Made by a program: the position numbers and the translations under genes. Of a stretch of DNA of 64,000 bases, positions 1 to 6,822 are shown piece after piece. Below the pieces are notes generated by a model. The model was given only the letters and a program-made list of their open reading frames with translations, did not search any database and was not told the DNA's origin. This DNA is from Marilutibacter chinensis (GTDB taxonomy: Bacteria; Pseudomonadota; Gammaproteobacteria; Xanthomonadales; Xanthomonadaceae): NCBI RefSeq assembly GCF_021725675.1, contig NZ_JAKJPO010000001.1, positions 1 to 64,000 of the forward strand. The letters run 5' to 3'. Position 1 is the stretch's first letter. Each line of letters begins with the position of its first letter.

Positions 1-257
1 CGATGAATCGCGACAGCGGGCAAAGCCAAGGCAAGCGCCGCGTTCGTGGCGGACGAGCCCCGATGCGGGTGGCGCTCTACATGGCCACGCTCTCGGCCGT
101 ACGCTGGGATCCGCTGATGAAAGCGCATTATCAGCAACTGCGGGCCCGTGGAAAACTGGGCAAGGTCGCGCTGGTCGCCTGCATGCGCAAGCTGCTGGGC
201 ATCGTCAATGCCAGACGGCGTGACGAGCTGCGTGCGGAAGGGGCCTTAACTGCCTGA
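1..257 (+). CDS. IS110/IS1111-family transposase, C-terminal part (cut by window edge)
   Basis: The reading frame enters from the left edge and stops at 255-257, so only about 85 residues are visible. They match the C-terminal (Transposase_20-side) end of IS110-family enzymes: an N-R-D-S-G start, then G-G-R-A...R-x-A-L-Y-M-A-T, then K-V-A-L-x-A-C-M-R-K-L-L. This family uses a DEDD-type transposase and leaves no target duplication. The end of the element appears to lie near base 280, directly against a broken attC site, which fits the IS1111 subgroup that targets integron attC sites. The catalytic N-terminal half is outside the window, so whether the gene is intact is unknown. Confidence 0.85.
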   Translation, partial: MNRDSGQSQGKRRVRGGRAPMRVALYMATLSAVRWDPLMKAHYQQLRARGKLGKVALVACMRKLLGIVNARRRDELRAEGALTA

Positions 258-280
258 CAGCTGGGCTCACAAGACAGTTG

Positions 281-331
281 CTGATTTAAGCCGAGCCGCG
301 AAGCGGCTTCGGCTTGAATGAATGGTTAGGC
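281..331 (-). repeat. Integron attC recombination site, interrupted at one end
   Basis: Read on the minus strand this begins with the core GCCTAAC (331-325) and continues into a self-complementary arm (AAGCCGA...TTCGGCTT, 288-315) typical of the roughly 60-bp attC sites of xanthomonad and class 1 integrons. The matching outer core (GTTAGGC on the minus strand) is missing where it should lie near 272-280. The sequence there is instead the end of the adjacent IS. The site lies just beyond the stop codon of the minus-strand gene at 338-568, exactly where a cassette's attC belongs. Confidence 0.75.
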
Positions 332-337
332 CTGCGG

Positions 338-568
338 CTAGTAGAGGCCACGAGTAAGCACTTGGTAGAAGGTGCCGTTGCCGCCAAGACCGCCGGTGTC
401 CCGGATACGGACGAGAACAGAGCCGCAAGTTTGGCATTGAAGGAAAGAGTGGTCAGTGTCGCCGGCCGACCCACCATTGATATGCACATCCTGTCCAATC
501 TCGACGCATACCTCCGAAGGATTGCCAGCGGTGCAGTCAGCGCATTTACCGGTGTGATTGATAGTCAT
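338..568 (-). CDS. Small Cys-rich hypothetical protein, probable integron gene cassette
   Basis: A 76-residue protein of no recognised family. It carries two Cys pairs (C-A-D-C near residue 9 and C-Q-T-C near residue 45) with other polar residues between, which could bind a metal, but no known zinc-finger pattern fits fully. No signal peptide or membrane segment is seen. The stop codon is six bases from the attC core at 325-331, the arrangement of a promoterless gene cassette. The ATG at 568 is preceded by a weak GGAAA. No cassette boundary core was found upstream of it, so the far end of the cassette is undefined. A chance open frame is possible but the attC context argues for a real gene. 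Confidence 0.5.
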   Translation of the reverse strand: MTINHTGKCADCTAGNPSEVCVEIGQDVHINGGSAGDTDHSFLQCQTCGSVLVRIRDTGGLGGNGTFYQVLTRGLY

Positions 569-1622
569 GAGTGTTTCCTAGCAGGCCCCAGAAATGGGGT
601 GATAGCTGAATCGTGCAGGCCCGTGTAAGACCGGTCAAGTTGGATACCCAAGGGCAGCGACAGCACCAGGGCAGAAGCTTTGTAGATGTGGAGCGCGCGC
701 AGTCGTCCCCCCACCTCGCCTGCTTACCATTTGTGTCCCTTTCGACTCAGATGCCAGGCGCCCAATCAGGGGCGCCACGCTGGGCGTGGGCGGGGTATCT
801 GAAGGGTGGCCGCGGCGACGCATACCGACGCGCGCAGGGCGGTTCTGAGGCCCTGTCGGGCGGCTGGCTACAGCTCGCATCTATCGTCTCAATCGTGGAA
901 CGGTCGCGCGGACATCCTCGCGATTGTTCTGGCCACGAACGCCACCGCCTTCCCCAATTGGGTTGACCATCGGAAAAGGGTAACCAAGGTAACCACTCCC
1001 GAAAAACATCCGTAACACGCTGATTCTAAAGGAGTAGTGAGGTTACCTTTCAACGGTAACTTGAGGTAACCTCAGGGGTAATCCCGGCCTAAGTTGTTGA
1101 TCTGTATAGGGGGATTTGAGCCATGCAGTCACCTCAGAAAAAGGTAACTAGTTACTCATGAGTTACCTCAATAGTTACCGTCCAATTGTCGCCATATCTG
1201 ATTGAAATTATTATAGATTTGCGACTTGGTTCTGTGCAGGTTACCAAGATTACCTTTTTCCGATGGGCAACTATTGGCGGGTTCGGCTCTGGCGCTGGAC
1301 GGCCTCGCTGGCGCGCCTGAGTTGCCGGCGCGACAGCAGTACCCACGCCGGCGTCGGCGTTGGGCAGGAGAGGAATGGCTTAGGGCTGGATGCTGCTGAG
1401 CCGGTCAGACTGCGATCTGGGCGCTGGGCTCGGCTCGAGTTCTCGCTCGTCTGGGCGATCGTTGTGATCTCGGGACGCTCCAGGTGGCGGCAGTGTGCCG
1501 CCAAGCTGCTCCGCAATCTAAGACGGGCCCTTGCCGCGCAAGGGTTTCACGATACGGATAACGGTGAGATTGCGGAGCGGAAATTGCCGTGGAAACGTAG
1601 TAAATCCTACACTCGCACGCGC
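569..1622. other. Gene-poor stretch of probable island DNA
   Basis: I find no convincing gene here. The open frames on both strands have the low-complexity Arg/Pro/Ala composition of chance frames in GC-rich DNA. Parts of the segment (about 1,080-1,260) are clearly more AT-rich than the rest of the window. It holds the GTAACC motif array listed separately and ends at the tRNA-Leu fragment. Confidence 0.5.
967..1266. repeat. Array of GTAACC/GGTTAC motifs framed by a 28-bp imperfect inverted repeat
   Basis: The ends 967-994 and 1239-1266 are imperfect inverted copies of each other, each running from CCATCGGAAAA through to a GGTAACC. Between and within them about ten GGTAAC or GTTACC units occur in both orientations (979, 988, 1041, 1055, 1065, 1143, 1162, 1174, 1239 and others). 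Two are embedded in palindromes: TGAGGTAACCTCA at 1062-1074 and GTAACTAGTTAC at 1144-1155. The inner part is AT-richer than its surroundings. This layout could be an iteron-type origin, a multi-operator control region, or a small non-coding mobile element with terminal repeats. No protein is encoded inside. Confidence 0.6.
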
Positions 1623-1678
1623 ATTCAAAATCCGCCGGCCTAAAAACCTTGTGGGTTCGAGTCCCACCTCCGGTACCA
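1623..1678 (+). other. 3' fragment of a tRNA-Leu(CAA) gene; probable att scar of an integrated island
   Basis: The segment matches a tRNA-Leu from the anticodon loop (TTCAAAA, anticodon CAA) through the variable arm, the T-loop GGTTCGAGTCC, the acceptor strand and an encoded CCA at 1676-1678. The 5' half (acceptor, D-arm) is absent; the bases before it do not pair. A 3'-only tRNA remnant is the typical distal att site left by a tyrosine-recombinase element. Since the fragment is on the plus strand, the reconstituted tRNA and the island would lie to its left. Confidence 0.8.
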
Positions 1679-2646
1679 CAGGCTGTTGACTCAGTTGAGT
1701 GTGTCCGGGATTGGAGTAGCGGACTTCCCGGTCTTCGGATTCGCCGAGCCCGGAGCCAAGGCCTAGGCAGCTTGGCGGCCCCGGTCGAGGGGGAGCGTCC
1801 TCGCAACGGCGTCACCTTCGTGCGGACATAGTCCTGAATTTGCTGGGTCGTCGTGTAGCCCCCCAGCTACTCCTTGAAAAGCTCAGATCGCCCGTCTCCT
1901 GGACCAGGCGTGTCGCGCTGGTGCCTGGTCGCTCAGGCCGCGCAGTTCTTGTGGTCGATCCTTGCTGAGCGCCGGGCGCGAGCCAACGATCGTTCGCTCG
2001 CCAGTAGTTGAGGCTTGCCTTCTTCGTCAAGAAATGGTCACGTCACCTATCGGAGGTTTATCGTCCTATGAGCCTTTGGCACCTCTTCATACTGCTGGGT
2101 TTGATCGGGATCGTGACTCTCATCGTTTTCCTGGTGCGCCGCTCGAAGTAGCTCAAGCGATCGCGTCTTTCCACATGCCAGATCCGGGAAAGTAGCTGAG
2201 GGAATCCGTGAGGTAGTGGCGGGGGACCAGTGTCATCGCCGCTGGGCATTGATGAGGGACGCGAGTCCGACGGCCGGCAATCCGGTGAGGACGTAACCGG
2301 CGGTCCATCTGGGCTGGCCGGTAGTCGCCGGGCGGCGCAGGGCGACACAGAAGACATCGCAAAGTATCCGCAAGGTGATGGGGCGTTGGCCTCGCCCCGG
2401 AGGACGAACGGTTGAGGGTCGCAACCAGTGGCCGGGCCTGGACGTTGGGCTTTGCTCTCATGCAGGTGATGAGTGCCTCGATGCCGCTCAGCGGCTCTGG
2501 TCCCGCATGGGGCTGCGTGAGGGCATGGCATCCAGGCAGAGAGCAAGCTTGCCTCACCACCCTGGTCACCTTCGACGAATCTGGACGTTGCCGGGCTGCG
2601 TTCGCGCTCAAGGGATTCCGGCAACGACTCGACTTAGGGAGGCATC
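1679..2646. other. Gene-poor stretch downstream of the tRNA fragment
   Basis: Apart from the 27-residue peptide at 2068-2151, nothing here is convincing. A minus-strand frame around 2233-2370 has a hydrophobic end faintly reminiscent of small YqaE/Pmp3-type proteins, but not enough to call. The bases look like decayed coding and intergenic DNA. Confidence 0.4.
2068..2151 (+). CDS. Possible 27-residue single-span membrane peptide
   Basis: The frame starts at an ATG preceded by a good ribosome-binding site, GGAGGT at 2052-2057, and encodes M-S-L-W-H-L followed by about 19 unbroken hydrophobic residues, ending in a basic R-R-S-K tail. That is the shape of a small inner-membrane peptide with its C-terminus in the cytoplasm. 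No family is recognised. It sits alone among remnants. It may be a real small protein, a toxin-like peptide, or the surviving start of a longer decayed gene. Confidence 0.4.
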   Translation: MSLWHLFILLGLIGIVTLIVFLVRRSK

Positions 2647-2733
2647 ATGATCGTCACCATTTCCAACGTGACGGATTTCGATCGGTTCCTGCGGACATTC
2701 TCGAGCGAGGGCGTCGCGAAGAGGAGGGAGCAG
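2647..2733 (+). pseudogene. N-terminal remnant of a small monooxygenase/cyclase-like protein
   Basis: The first 29 residues (starting M-I-V-T-I-S, then D-F-D-R-F-L and G-V-A-K-R-R) resemble the start of about 90-residue single-domain proteins of the dimeric alpha-beta barrel type. After residue 29 the similarity ends and the frame runs into the remains of an unrelated exported protein. A good Shine-Dalgarno-like GGGAGG lies just upstream at 2637-2642. I read this as a gene truncated by deletion, fused by chance to its neighbour. The family assignment is from memory of similar proteins and is weak. Confidence 0.4.
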
Positions 2734-3085
2734 ACCGCTCATGCGCTGGCGTTTGCCTGCATGATCTGCACGCCGGCCTGGGCCGCGCAACCGATTTCCC
2801 AGCCCGATGACGCGTGGCTGAGCATCGCCGGCACGGTGGATGCGCCAATGGGACTGGTGCCAGGAGGGCTACAGGCTGCTCGATGGTGGCGAGGTCACCG
2901 TCTACGGCCGGGTCGACGACGACATGTTCGAGAGCAAGTCGATCGAGGCCGGCAGCGTCTACGTCAAGGATCTGAACACGTACTTCCATGCCAACTCCAC
3001 GGACGAGGAGGATACGATGTACGCCGGATTGCTTACGACCGACTGGGATCCTGACCAGGTGACCGCACGCGTCTGGCGCAGATGA
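2734..3085 (+). pseudogene. Remnant of an exported OB-fold-like protein (frameshifted)
   Basis: The first part encodes a signal-peptide-like stretch ending A-W-A-A-Q and then S-I-A-G-T-V. The frame then slips by one near 2840 into a second frame with G-E-V-T-V-Y-G-R-V-D-D-D, A-G-S-V-Y-V and T-Y-F-H-A. Together these match the layout of small periplasmic repeat proteins that alternate G-T-V and G-x-V/I-D-D-D-x-F-E motifs (OB-fold type). The region that should join the two halves is partly deleted and the protein ends early. Inactive, in my reading. Confidence 0.55.
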
Positions 3086-3249
3086 TCGATGAGTCGGACG
3101 GGCCTTCTGGATGTCGGAGGAGCCATGCGAAGCAGCGTCGACGGGGGTTGACCGGCACGACCTTCTTGCGGAGAGTCGCTCCCGGAGCCCTCCCGGTCGA
3201 GCCTGTAAGCACGATACGGCCCGCCACATACGCCAGGCGCAGAACCCTC

Positions 3250-3582
3250 TTGTCACGCAACGTTCTCTTCATCTGTACCCAGAACCGGCTCCGCAGTCCG
3301 ACCGCCGAACAGGTCTTCGCCGATTGGCCGGGCATCGAGACCCAGTCGGCCGGTCTCGGCAACGATGCCGGTAATCCCGTGTCGCCCGAGCTTCTTGCCT
3401 GGTCCGACGTCGTCTTCGTCATGGAGAAGGCGCACCAAAACAAGCTTTCCAGGAAGTTCCGCCCTCACTTGCGTGGTAAACGGGTCATCTGTCTCGACAT
3501 ACCTGACGAGTACGACTACATGGATCCGGTGCTGGTCCAGTTGTTGCGCCAGAAGGTCACGCGGTTTCTGCCGGCCTTCTAG
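3250..3582 (+). CDS. Low-molecular-weight protein tyrosine phosphatase-like protein
   Basis: About 110 residues. The N-terminus has the phosphatase P-loop C-T-Q-N-R-L-R-S (C-x5-R-S), followed by A-E-Q-V-F and a late D-I-P-D-E-Y-D-Y-M-D-P segment that could carry the general acid. This matches the short COG4551-type relatives of LMW-PTPs, predicted cytoplasmic phosphatases whose targets are unknown. No ATG lies in the right place. The TTG at 3250 gives the family's usual start (S-R-N-V-L-F-I-C), but no strong ribosome-binding site precedes it. It is intact although flanked by remnants on both sides, so it is either recently acquired or under selection. Confidence 0.75.
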   Translation: MSRNVLFICTQNRLRSPTAEQVFADWPGIETQSAGLGNDAGNPVSPELLAWSDVVFVMEKAHQNKLSRKFRPHLRGKRVICLDIPDEYDYMDPVLVQLLRQKVTRFLPAF

Positions 3583-3587
3583 CTGTA

Positions 3588-3885
3588 AACCCGGTACGTT
3601 GTTCAGCGACGGTCGGCCGGTCGGCGGCTTGTAGCCCAGGCTGGCGTAGGGGCGGTGCCGGTTGTAGTGGTGCAGCCAGTGGGGAAGCGCTGGTCGGAGC
3701 TGTCATGGCAGCGTGCGTAGACCCATTCCCGCAATACGGCCGGGCCCCGTCGCTCGGCCTTGCCGTTGGTGTGCGGTGAAGGCCGGGTCCGTTTGTGGCG
3801 AAGCCCAGGGTGCTTGAGGAGCCGGCAAAAGCGGCGTGATCTGTAGCAGGCGCCGTTGCCGGTCAGGTCCCGGCGGAAGCGGATT
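3588..3885 (-). pseudogene. IS481-family transposase remnant (C-terminal, frameshifted)
   Basis: Translating the minus strand gives, in one frame, N-G-A-C-Y-R-S, R-H-K-R-T-R-P and H-T-N-G-K-A-E-R. After a shift near 3,695 it continues with W-L-H-H-Y-N-R-H-R-P and S-L-G-Y-K-P-P. These are the DDE-core and C-terminal signatures of IS481-type transposases. The catalytic Asp of the usual T-D-N-G motif reads Gly here. N-terminal half, frame and catalytic residue are all lost, so this is a dead fragment. Confidence 0.85.
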
Positions 3886-3905
3886 CCCCGGTCCCGGTGG
3901 TGCGG

Positions 3906-4397
3906 TCACCCGGCGCGCGTCAGCCCGTGTCCGCCGAGCGGGAGCGTTTCGATGTGCTGGTCGAACCCGGCGATCAGGGGTTTGGCACGCGTGATCGCAT
4001 CCCTGACCGCGGGCAGCGACAGCGACGCCTTGTGGCTGTCGGCGCTGTTCCAGACTTCGGTGATCCAGATGCCATCGGCGTCGGTGGGGTCAGCGGCGAC
4101 GACGTAGCTCAGGCAGCCGGGCATGCCGTGCACGCTTTCGAGCAGGATCGCGACCAGCGCGTCGCGCTGGCCGGGAGCGGCGCGCATCTTTCCGATCAGT
4201 CCGTACATGGGCGTGTCTCCATCCAGGGTGGCGCAGCCGGGCAGGGCGGCGGCAAGAGGGGCGGCGATGCCGGCGATCAGCATCCGGCGTCGGACCAGGT
4301 CGGTGTCGAAGGCGGTTGGCCGGCCTGCGGCCCGCGGCAGGGAGGACGCGTCGGCAGAGTCGGCAGAGCCGCCCGCGGCCCGCGGCGTGCCGGACAT
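3906..4397 (-). CDS. Exported antibiotic-biosynthesis-monooxygenase-family protein
   Basis: 163 residues. The C-terminal about 95 residues (from M-Y-G-L-I-G-K-M) form an ABM-type alpha-beta barrel, with the typical G-Q-R-D-A-L start and W-I-T-E-V-W-N strand. Such proteins are small quinol monooxygenases or heme-degrading-like enzymes; the substrate cannot be told. Ahead of it is a twin-arginine-like R-R-R-M followed by a hydrophobic stretch and L-P-G-C, so it may be an exported lipoprotein. The start at 4397 is three bases from the stop of the upstream DUF2214 gene and suggests one transcription unit. An internal Met near 4283 would give just the signal peptide and domain. Confidence 0.7.
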   Translation of the reverse strand: MSGTPRAAGGSADSADASSLPRAAGRPTAFDTDLVRRRMLIAGIAAPLAAALPGCATLDGDTPMYGLIGKMRAAPGQRDALVAILLESVHGMPGCLSYVVAADPTDADGIWITEVWNSADSHKASLSLPAVRDAITRAKPLIAGFDQHIETLPLGGHGLTRAG

Positions 4398-4400
4398 CGC

Positions 4401-4853
4401 TCAGAACCCGCCGTAACGGGCCATCGCCGCGGCCAGCACGAAGATCGCGCCGATTGCGAGCAGCTCCAGGTGCACGATGCGACGCGCCCGCGCGACATCG
4501 ATCGCGGTCGGCGTGAACCCCGGGTCGCTGCGCAGCGCGCGGCGCCAGCGCATGAAGTTCAGCGTCGGCAACGCCGAGAGCAGGCCGGTCAGGACATAAA
4601 GTCCGATCTTGGCGTGGAACCAGGGGTTGTGCAGGTAGAAGTCGTAGCCCTTCACTCCGTAGAACAACCGCAGCACGCCGACGCCCAGCAGCAGCACTGC
4701 GCAGGCGCCGTAGCCGCCGTCGAGGCGCGCAAGGCGGCCGGCGGTCGCGGAACCGACCTCGCCGCGCAGCAGCACGGATTCGGTCACGAGCATCACCAGC
4801 AGTCCGAATACCAGCAGGTGATGGGCGGCGGCGAGCAGCAGGTCGGTGAGCAT
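4401..4853 (-). CDS. DUF2214-family four-helix membrane protein
   Basis: 150 residues when started at the ATG at 4853; longer frames upstream add an implausible Arg/Pro-rich lead. Four hydrophobic segments are visible, with a H-H-L-L-V-F near the start, a Y-G-V-K-G-Y-D-F-Y loop, and H-A-K-I-G-L-Y in the third helix. This pattern is that of DUF2214 inner-membrane proteins, whose conserved His residues hint at redox or heme association but whose function is unknown. It leads the two-gene unit with the ABM-family gene. Confidence 0.75.
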   Translation of the reverse strand: MLTDLLLAAAHHLLVFGLLVMLVTESVLLRGEVGSATAGRLARLDGGYGACAVLLLGVGVLRLFYGVKGYDFYLHNPWFHAKIGLYVLTGLLSALPTLNFMRWRRALRSDPGFTPTAIDVARARRIVHLELLAIGAIFVLAAAMARYGGF

Positions 4854-5178
4854 GGGGACATCCCTGGCGAAAGGCGGGCTCACGCTAGCGATGCCGCCGC
4901 CCCTGCGCAAGCCCGGCAAGATGGGGGCTCACGGGGCTGCTGCCGGAGACCGGCAGCAGGACCTGCGGATTTGTGAATACCGCCATCACGCCGGCTTCGC
5001 CCTGCGTGAAGCCGGCTTGTGCTTAGGTGTCGCCTACAGGGCGGGCGTTCCGCCGGCCGTCCGGTCAGGATGCGGCGCCACGGGAGAGCGCATCCATTCC
5101 GGATCGATCCCCGACGCTCCGCACGGCCGTCCTCCGCAGCTCGTCTCCTGCAACCATCGCTCCGACGGGGAGGCCGAC
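4854..5178. other. Divergent intergenic region with a hairpin
   Basis: Lies between the minus-strand DUF2214 gene and the plus-strand DUF1269-like gene. The only structure I see is an inverted repeat GCCGGCTTC/GAAGCCGGC at 4990-4998 and 5008-5016, without a T-run. No promoter stands out. Confidence 0.4.
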
Positions 5179-5670
5179 GTGAAACAGCATCATGTGTTCT
5201 GCACGCGGGACATCCAGCATGCGAACGAGGTCGTTGCGCTGACCCGCGAAAGTGGCGTGCCGGATCGCGATATCGCGCTGGTCGCGCGCGCGGACATCGA
5301 GCTGGGCCAGGTGCCCAACGAGCGCAAGGAGGCCGACACCGACTTCATGCCGGCGGCGGTCCGCGGTGCCGGCTACGGCAGCCTGGCCGGGATCGTGATC
5401 GGCCTGCTCGGGCTGGCGATCGTGCCGCTCGGTGCCCTCGGTATCGCGCTGATGGCCGCGGTGGGTGCGGTCGTCGGTGCCTGGGCCTCGGCGCTGATGG
5501 GCTCGGCACTGCCGGACCCGGTCCGGCGCAAGTTCAAGGAGCAGATCGACGCCGGACGGGTGCTGGTCGTGGTCGATGCCGACGAGGACACCCAGAAGAT
5601 GCTCGAACAGCGCCTGGGCGAGCGCGGCGCGGTCCATCTCGACCACCACTCGTCGGCGGCAATGCGTTAG
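5179..5670 (+). CDS. DUF1269-like membrane protein with glycine-rich transmembrane hairpin
   Basis: 163 residues from the GTG at 5179, which follows GGGGAGG at 5167-5173. The N-terminal about 60 residues are soluble. They are followed by a long Gly/Ala/Leu membrane hairpin (residues about 75-115) rich in small residues, then a soluble end with a R-V-L-V-V-V-D strand. This is the layout of stress-related DUF1269-type proteins whose biochemical role is not established. It stands alone. The frame is open for over 300 bases upstream but that lead has no protein-like features. Confidence 0.65.
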   Translation: MKQHHVFCTRDIQHANEVVALTRESGVPDRDIALVARADIELGQVPNERKEADTDFMPAAVRGAGYGSLAGIVIGLLGLAIVPLGALGIALMAAVGAVVGAWASALMGSALPDPVRRKFKEQIDAGRVLVVVDADEDTQKMLEQRLGERGAVHLDHHSSAAMR

Positions 5671-5946
5671 GAGGGCTCCGCAAAGCCCGGCGCCGCCCGA
5701 TTCGCCGCTCGATTCCGTGCATGGTTCGACAGGCTCGCCACCAACGAAGCCGGGGATGACCGTTCTTCCGGTGTCGACGGAGTGGCCGGGTTGCGCGGAA
5801 CCAGCGAACCGGGCGCTCGCTCCGGGCTGGTCGGAGGGTGGGCGGGCCGCTGCTTGGGCTCTTCGATGCCTGCCGATGCCCGGGAGCCGGGATGGTGGGC
5901 CTGATCTCCGTGCCCGCCGGCAAGGCGTGCCGGGAGTGTGGCCCGG

Positions 5947-6540
5947 TCAGTGCGCGTCGTCGATGTCCAGGGACTTGTCCAGGCGGGCGAACCATTCGCC
6001 CTCCTGCGGCACGAACATCGAGCAGCACTCCATCGGGGCCTTGTAGATGTGCAGCGACACTGCGACCTCGTCGGCGCTGGTGTTGCGGATGGTGTGGTAT
6101 TCGTGCGGCGGGATCAGGCTGCCGGCGCTGCCGGGGCCGGCCTGCATGCCACCGGCGGCGCGGAAGCGGAAGCGTTCGCCGTCGCGCTCGAGCAGCTCGT
6201 ACTGGGTGATCTCCAGTTCGCCGTCCCAGACACCCTCGACGCACCACAGCCCGCAGTGGTCGTGCACCGGCGTGCCCTGGCCCGGGCCCCAGGTCATCGC
6301 GACCACGCTGTAGCCATGGATCGGACTGCGGTAGATCTCGCGCCGCGCGTAGTGGTCGTCGATCGGTTCGTAGACGCAGGCGGGCAGGGCGACGTCGCGA
6401 TCGCGGATCATCCGGCACAGGGTGCCGCGCAGGGCAGCGGTGATCGCGTGCTCGTCGCCGCTGGCGACCGCCGCGTCAAGGGCCTGGAGCAGCTTGTCGT
6501 GGCCGGGGAAGGGCAGGTCCGGGAGGGTCTGGGCGCTCAT
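5947..6540 (-). CDS. cdo: Cysteine dioxygenase (cupin, type I)
   Basis: 197 residues. The cupin iron-binding motif P-V-H-D-H-C-G-L-W near residue 85 and a later H-T-I-R-N-T near residue 145 give the three-His site of thiol dioxygenases, which oxidise L-cysteine (or 3-mercaptopropionate) to the sulfinate with O2. The ATG at 6540 begins the usual N-terminus; upstream codons in frame are Arg-rich and unlike the family. It lies downstream of, and in the same direction as, the MetX-family gene with a repeat-bearing 280-bp gap, so it probably has its own promoter. Substrate choice between Cys and 3-mercaptopropionate cannot be decided by eye. Confidence 0.85.
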   Translation of the reverse strand: MSAQTLPDLPFPGHDKLLQALDAAVASGDEHAITAALRGTLCRMIRDRDVALPACVYEPIDDHYARREIYRSPIHGYSVVAMTWGPGQGTPVHDHCGLWCVEGVWDGELEITQYELLERDGERFRFRAAGGMQAGPGSAGSLIPPHEYHTIRNTSADEVAVSLHIYKAPMECCSMFVPQEGEWFARLDKSLDIDDAH

Positions 6541-6613
6541 GGCGTCATTGTAGGGCGGGTCCGCGACGGCCGCACACCGCAACGCCGCCAGCTGCGTCCG
6601 GGGCTGCATTGGG

Positions 6614-6663
6614 GGCGTGAGCCGCGACCGGCGTCTTCGGTGAAGCCCGATCGCGGCCTGCGC
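6614..6663. repeat. REP-like inverted pair between cdo and metX
   Basis: GGCGTGAGCCGCGACCG at 6614-6630 is followed by a near-inverse, CGATCGCGGCCTGCGCC, ending near 6663, and then by GCTCCCACAC. The same GTGAGCCGCGA core recurs in the intergenic regions at 46524 and 56229, so it is a dispersed repeat typical of xanthomonads. Confidence 0.7.
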
Positions 6664-6822
6664 CGCTGCTCCCACACAGGGGGCATGCAGTTCGTCGATG
6701 GACCCGGCCTACGGGCTGGGCCGCGATGGGGGGCTACGCACCGGGGGCTGCGCAGGAGGGGTGCGAGCGGCGAGGGACCCCCAATGAATGAGCGCCTGTC
6801 GCGACCGGCTCCGGCTGAGCTC

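Noticed and set aside
967-1266. CRISPR array
   Set aside because: Repeats are short, in both orientations and unevenly spaced, with no unique spacers of constant length.
1623-1678. A functional tRNA-Leu gene
   Set aside because: No acceptor 5' strand or D-arm precedes it and the upstream bases do not pair with the 3' acceptor strand.
1405-1815. Minus-strand frame with a G-G-G-T-R-T-H-K-V peptide
   Set aside because: This is the well-known false peptide obtained by translating the tRNA-Leu 3' end.
2233-2424. Minus-strand frame as a YqaE/Pmp3-like protein
   Set aside because: Only a faint hydrophobic similarity at one end; the characteristic Pro-Pro motif is missing and no ribosome-binding site is seen.
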